DNA from: CAYJDR01 sp964368965
Lineage (GTDB): Bacteria > Chrysiogenota > Deferribacteres > Deferribacterales > Mucispirillaceae
Length of the DNA: 44,836 nucleotides
Assembly: GCA_964368965.1 (NCBI GenBank)
Contig: CAYJDR010000015.1
Location: 1 to 44,836, forward strand
Direction of reading: 5' to 3'
In this document: piece by piece, positions 44,622 to 44,836 of the stretch
Layout of the letters: the number at the start of each line of letters is the position of its first letter
How positions within the stretch are numbered: the stretch's first letter is position 1
The notes under the pieces: model-generated
Told to the model about the DNA's origin: nothing
Seen by the model: the letters and a program-made list of their open reading frames with translations, nothing else
Database searches by the model: none
Program-made: the position numbers and the translations under genes

Positions 44622-44836
44622 TTATGCTTGCACCTTCCTAAAAACAAATAGTCTTAAGAAAAGTGCAAACGCTAAAATGTGTGGAACTCCTAGAAAACCT
44701 ATGAAGTACCAGCCAGCTTGTGACTCATACTCACCAGCTAGCGTGAAACCACCACCGATAACGAGTAAAAACGATGCGAACGTGCCATATAATATAGCCA
44801 TTTGCCACGGCTTAACACTTTTGTTAGCCGATTTCA
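44622..44836 (-). CDS. Partial small membrane protein (C-terminal 70 aa visible)
   Basis: An open minus-strand frame enters at the right edge and stops at TAA 44624-44622. The visible part has two membrane helices, MAILYGTFASFLLVIGGGF and YFIGFLGVPHILAFALFLRL, separated by the polar loop LAGEYESQAGW, and ends in a basic tail FRKVQA. No family is recognised. Codon use and the clean helix pattern support a real gene. The start lies outside the window. It is upstream of the porin in the same direction. Confidence 0.6.
   Translation of the reverse strand, partial: KSANKSVKPWQMAILYGTFASFLLVIGGGFTLAGEYESQAGWYFIGFLGVPHILAFALFLRLFVFRKVQA

Overview
The window is AT-rich, densely coded bacterial DNA with no integrase, transposase, phage gene or CRISPR array. 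A flagellar P-ring protein (FlgI), lipobox lipoproteins, an outer-membrane porin and sigma-54/sigma-28 style flagellar promoters point to a motile Gram-negative (diderm) cell. The gene order flgI-flgJ-flgM-flgN-flgK-flgL-fliW-csrA and the mixture of families suggest a deep-branching lineage such as Deferribacterota. This placement is an inference from gene order, not a measured phylogeny.

Layout. (1) 1-2,874: a terminator of an upstream gene, a sigma-28 promoter, a long leader with a CsrA-type hairpin, a 781-residue flagellin and a small YezD/DUF2292-like protein, closed by a terminator. (2) 2,987-15,314: a tightly packed, often overlapping rightward gene string. It holds an LpdD-like protein, a degenerate receiver-like protein, dnaE, thiD, a SAM methyltransferase, an LPP20/DUF4384 envelope protein, a Ppx/GppA phosphatase, a second Ppx/GppA paralogue whose active-site loops are eroded, and polyphosphate kinase. 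(3) 15,342-16,341: a monocistronic PAS-GGDEF diguanylate cyclase with its own promoter and terminator. (4) 16,378-19,500, leftward: mtaB, a ROK-family kinase and a Na+/Ca2+ exchanger. (5) 19,526-23,057, rightward: a FliL-like protein, a PAS/histidine-kinase-like protein with degenerate motifs, argB and pcm. (6) 23,066-33,778: flgI and flgJ behind a near-perfect sigma-54 promoter, then flgM-flgN-flgK-flgL-fliW-csrA behind sigma-54 and sigma-28 elements, followed by a DEDD exonuclease and a formyltransferase-like protein. (7) 33,787-36,946: two tandem paralogous M30-type metalloprotease lipoproteins. (8) 36,936-39,707, leftward: a large membrane PAS-GGDEF-GAF protein and tRNA-Arg(TCT). (9) 39,876-43,340, rightward: a DUF72 protein, an FlhB-C-terminal-like protein, SppA and a YifB/ComM ATPase. 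(10) 43,348-44,836, leftward: a porin and the end of a small membrane protein.

How it fits together. The clearest theme is ordered control of the flagellum. Sigma-54 elements precede the rod/P-ring genes and flgM. Sigma-28 elements precede flgM and the flagellin. FlgM (anti-sigma-28), FlgN (chaperone) and FliW/CsrA (flagellin translation feedback) are all encoded here, and the flagellin leader carries a hairpin with GGA in its loop that matches the CsrA consensus well. The filament-side proteins are unusual. The hook-filament junction protein FlgL is 1,338 residues, several times the usual size, and contains repeated IN-like modules. A second theme is polyphosphate turnover linked to dnaE, with an apparent pseudo-phosphatase between the degrading and the synthesising enzyme.
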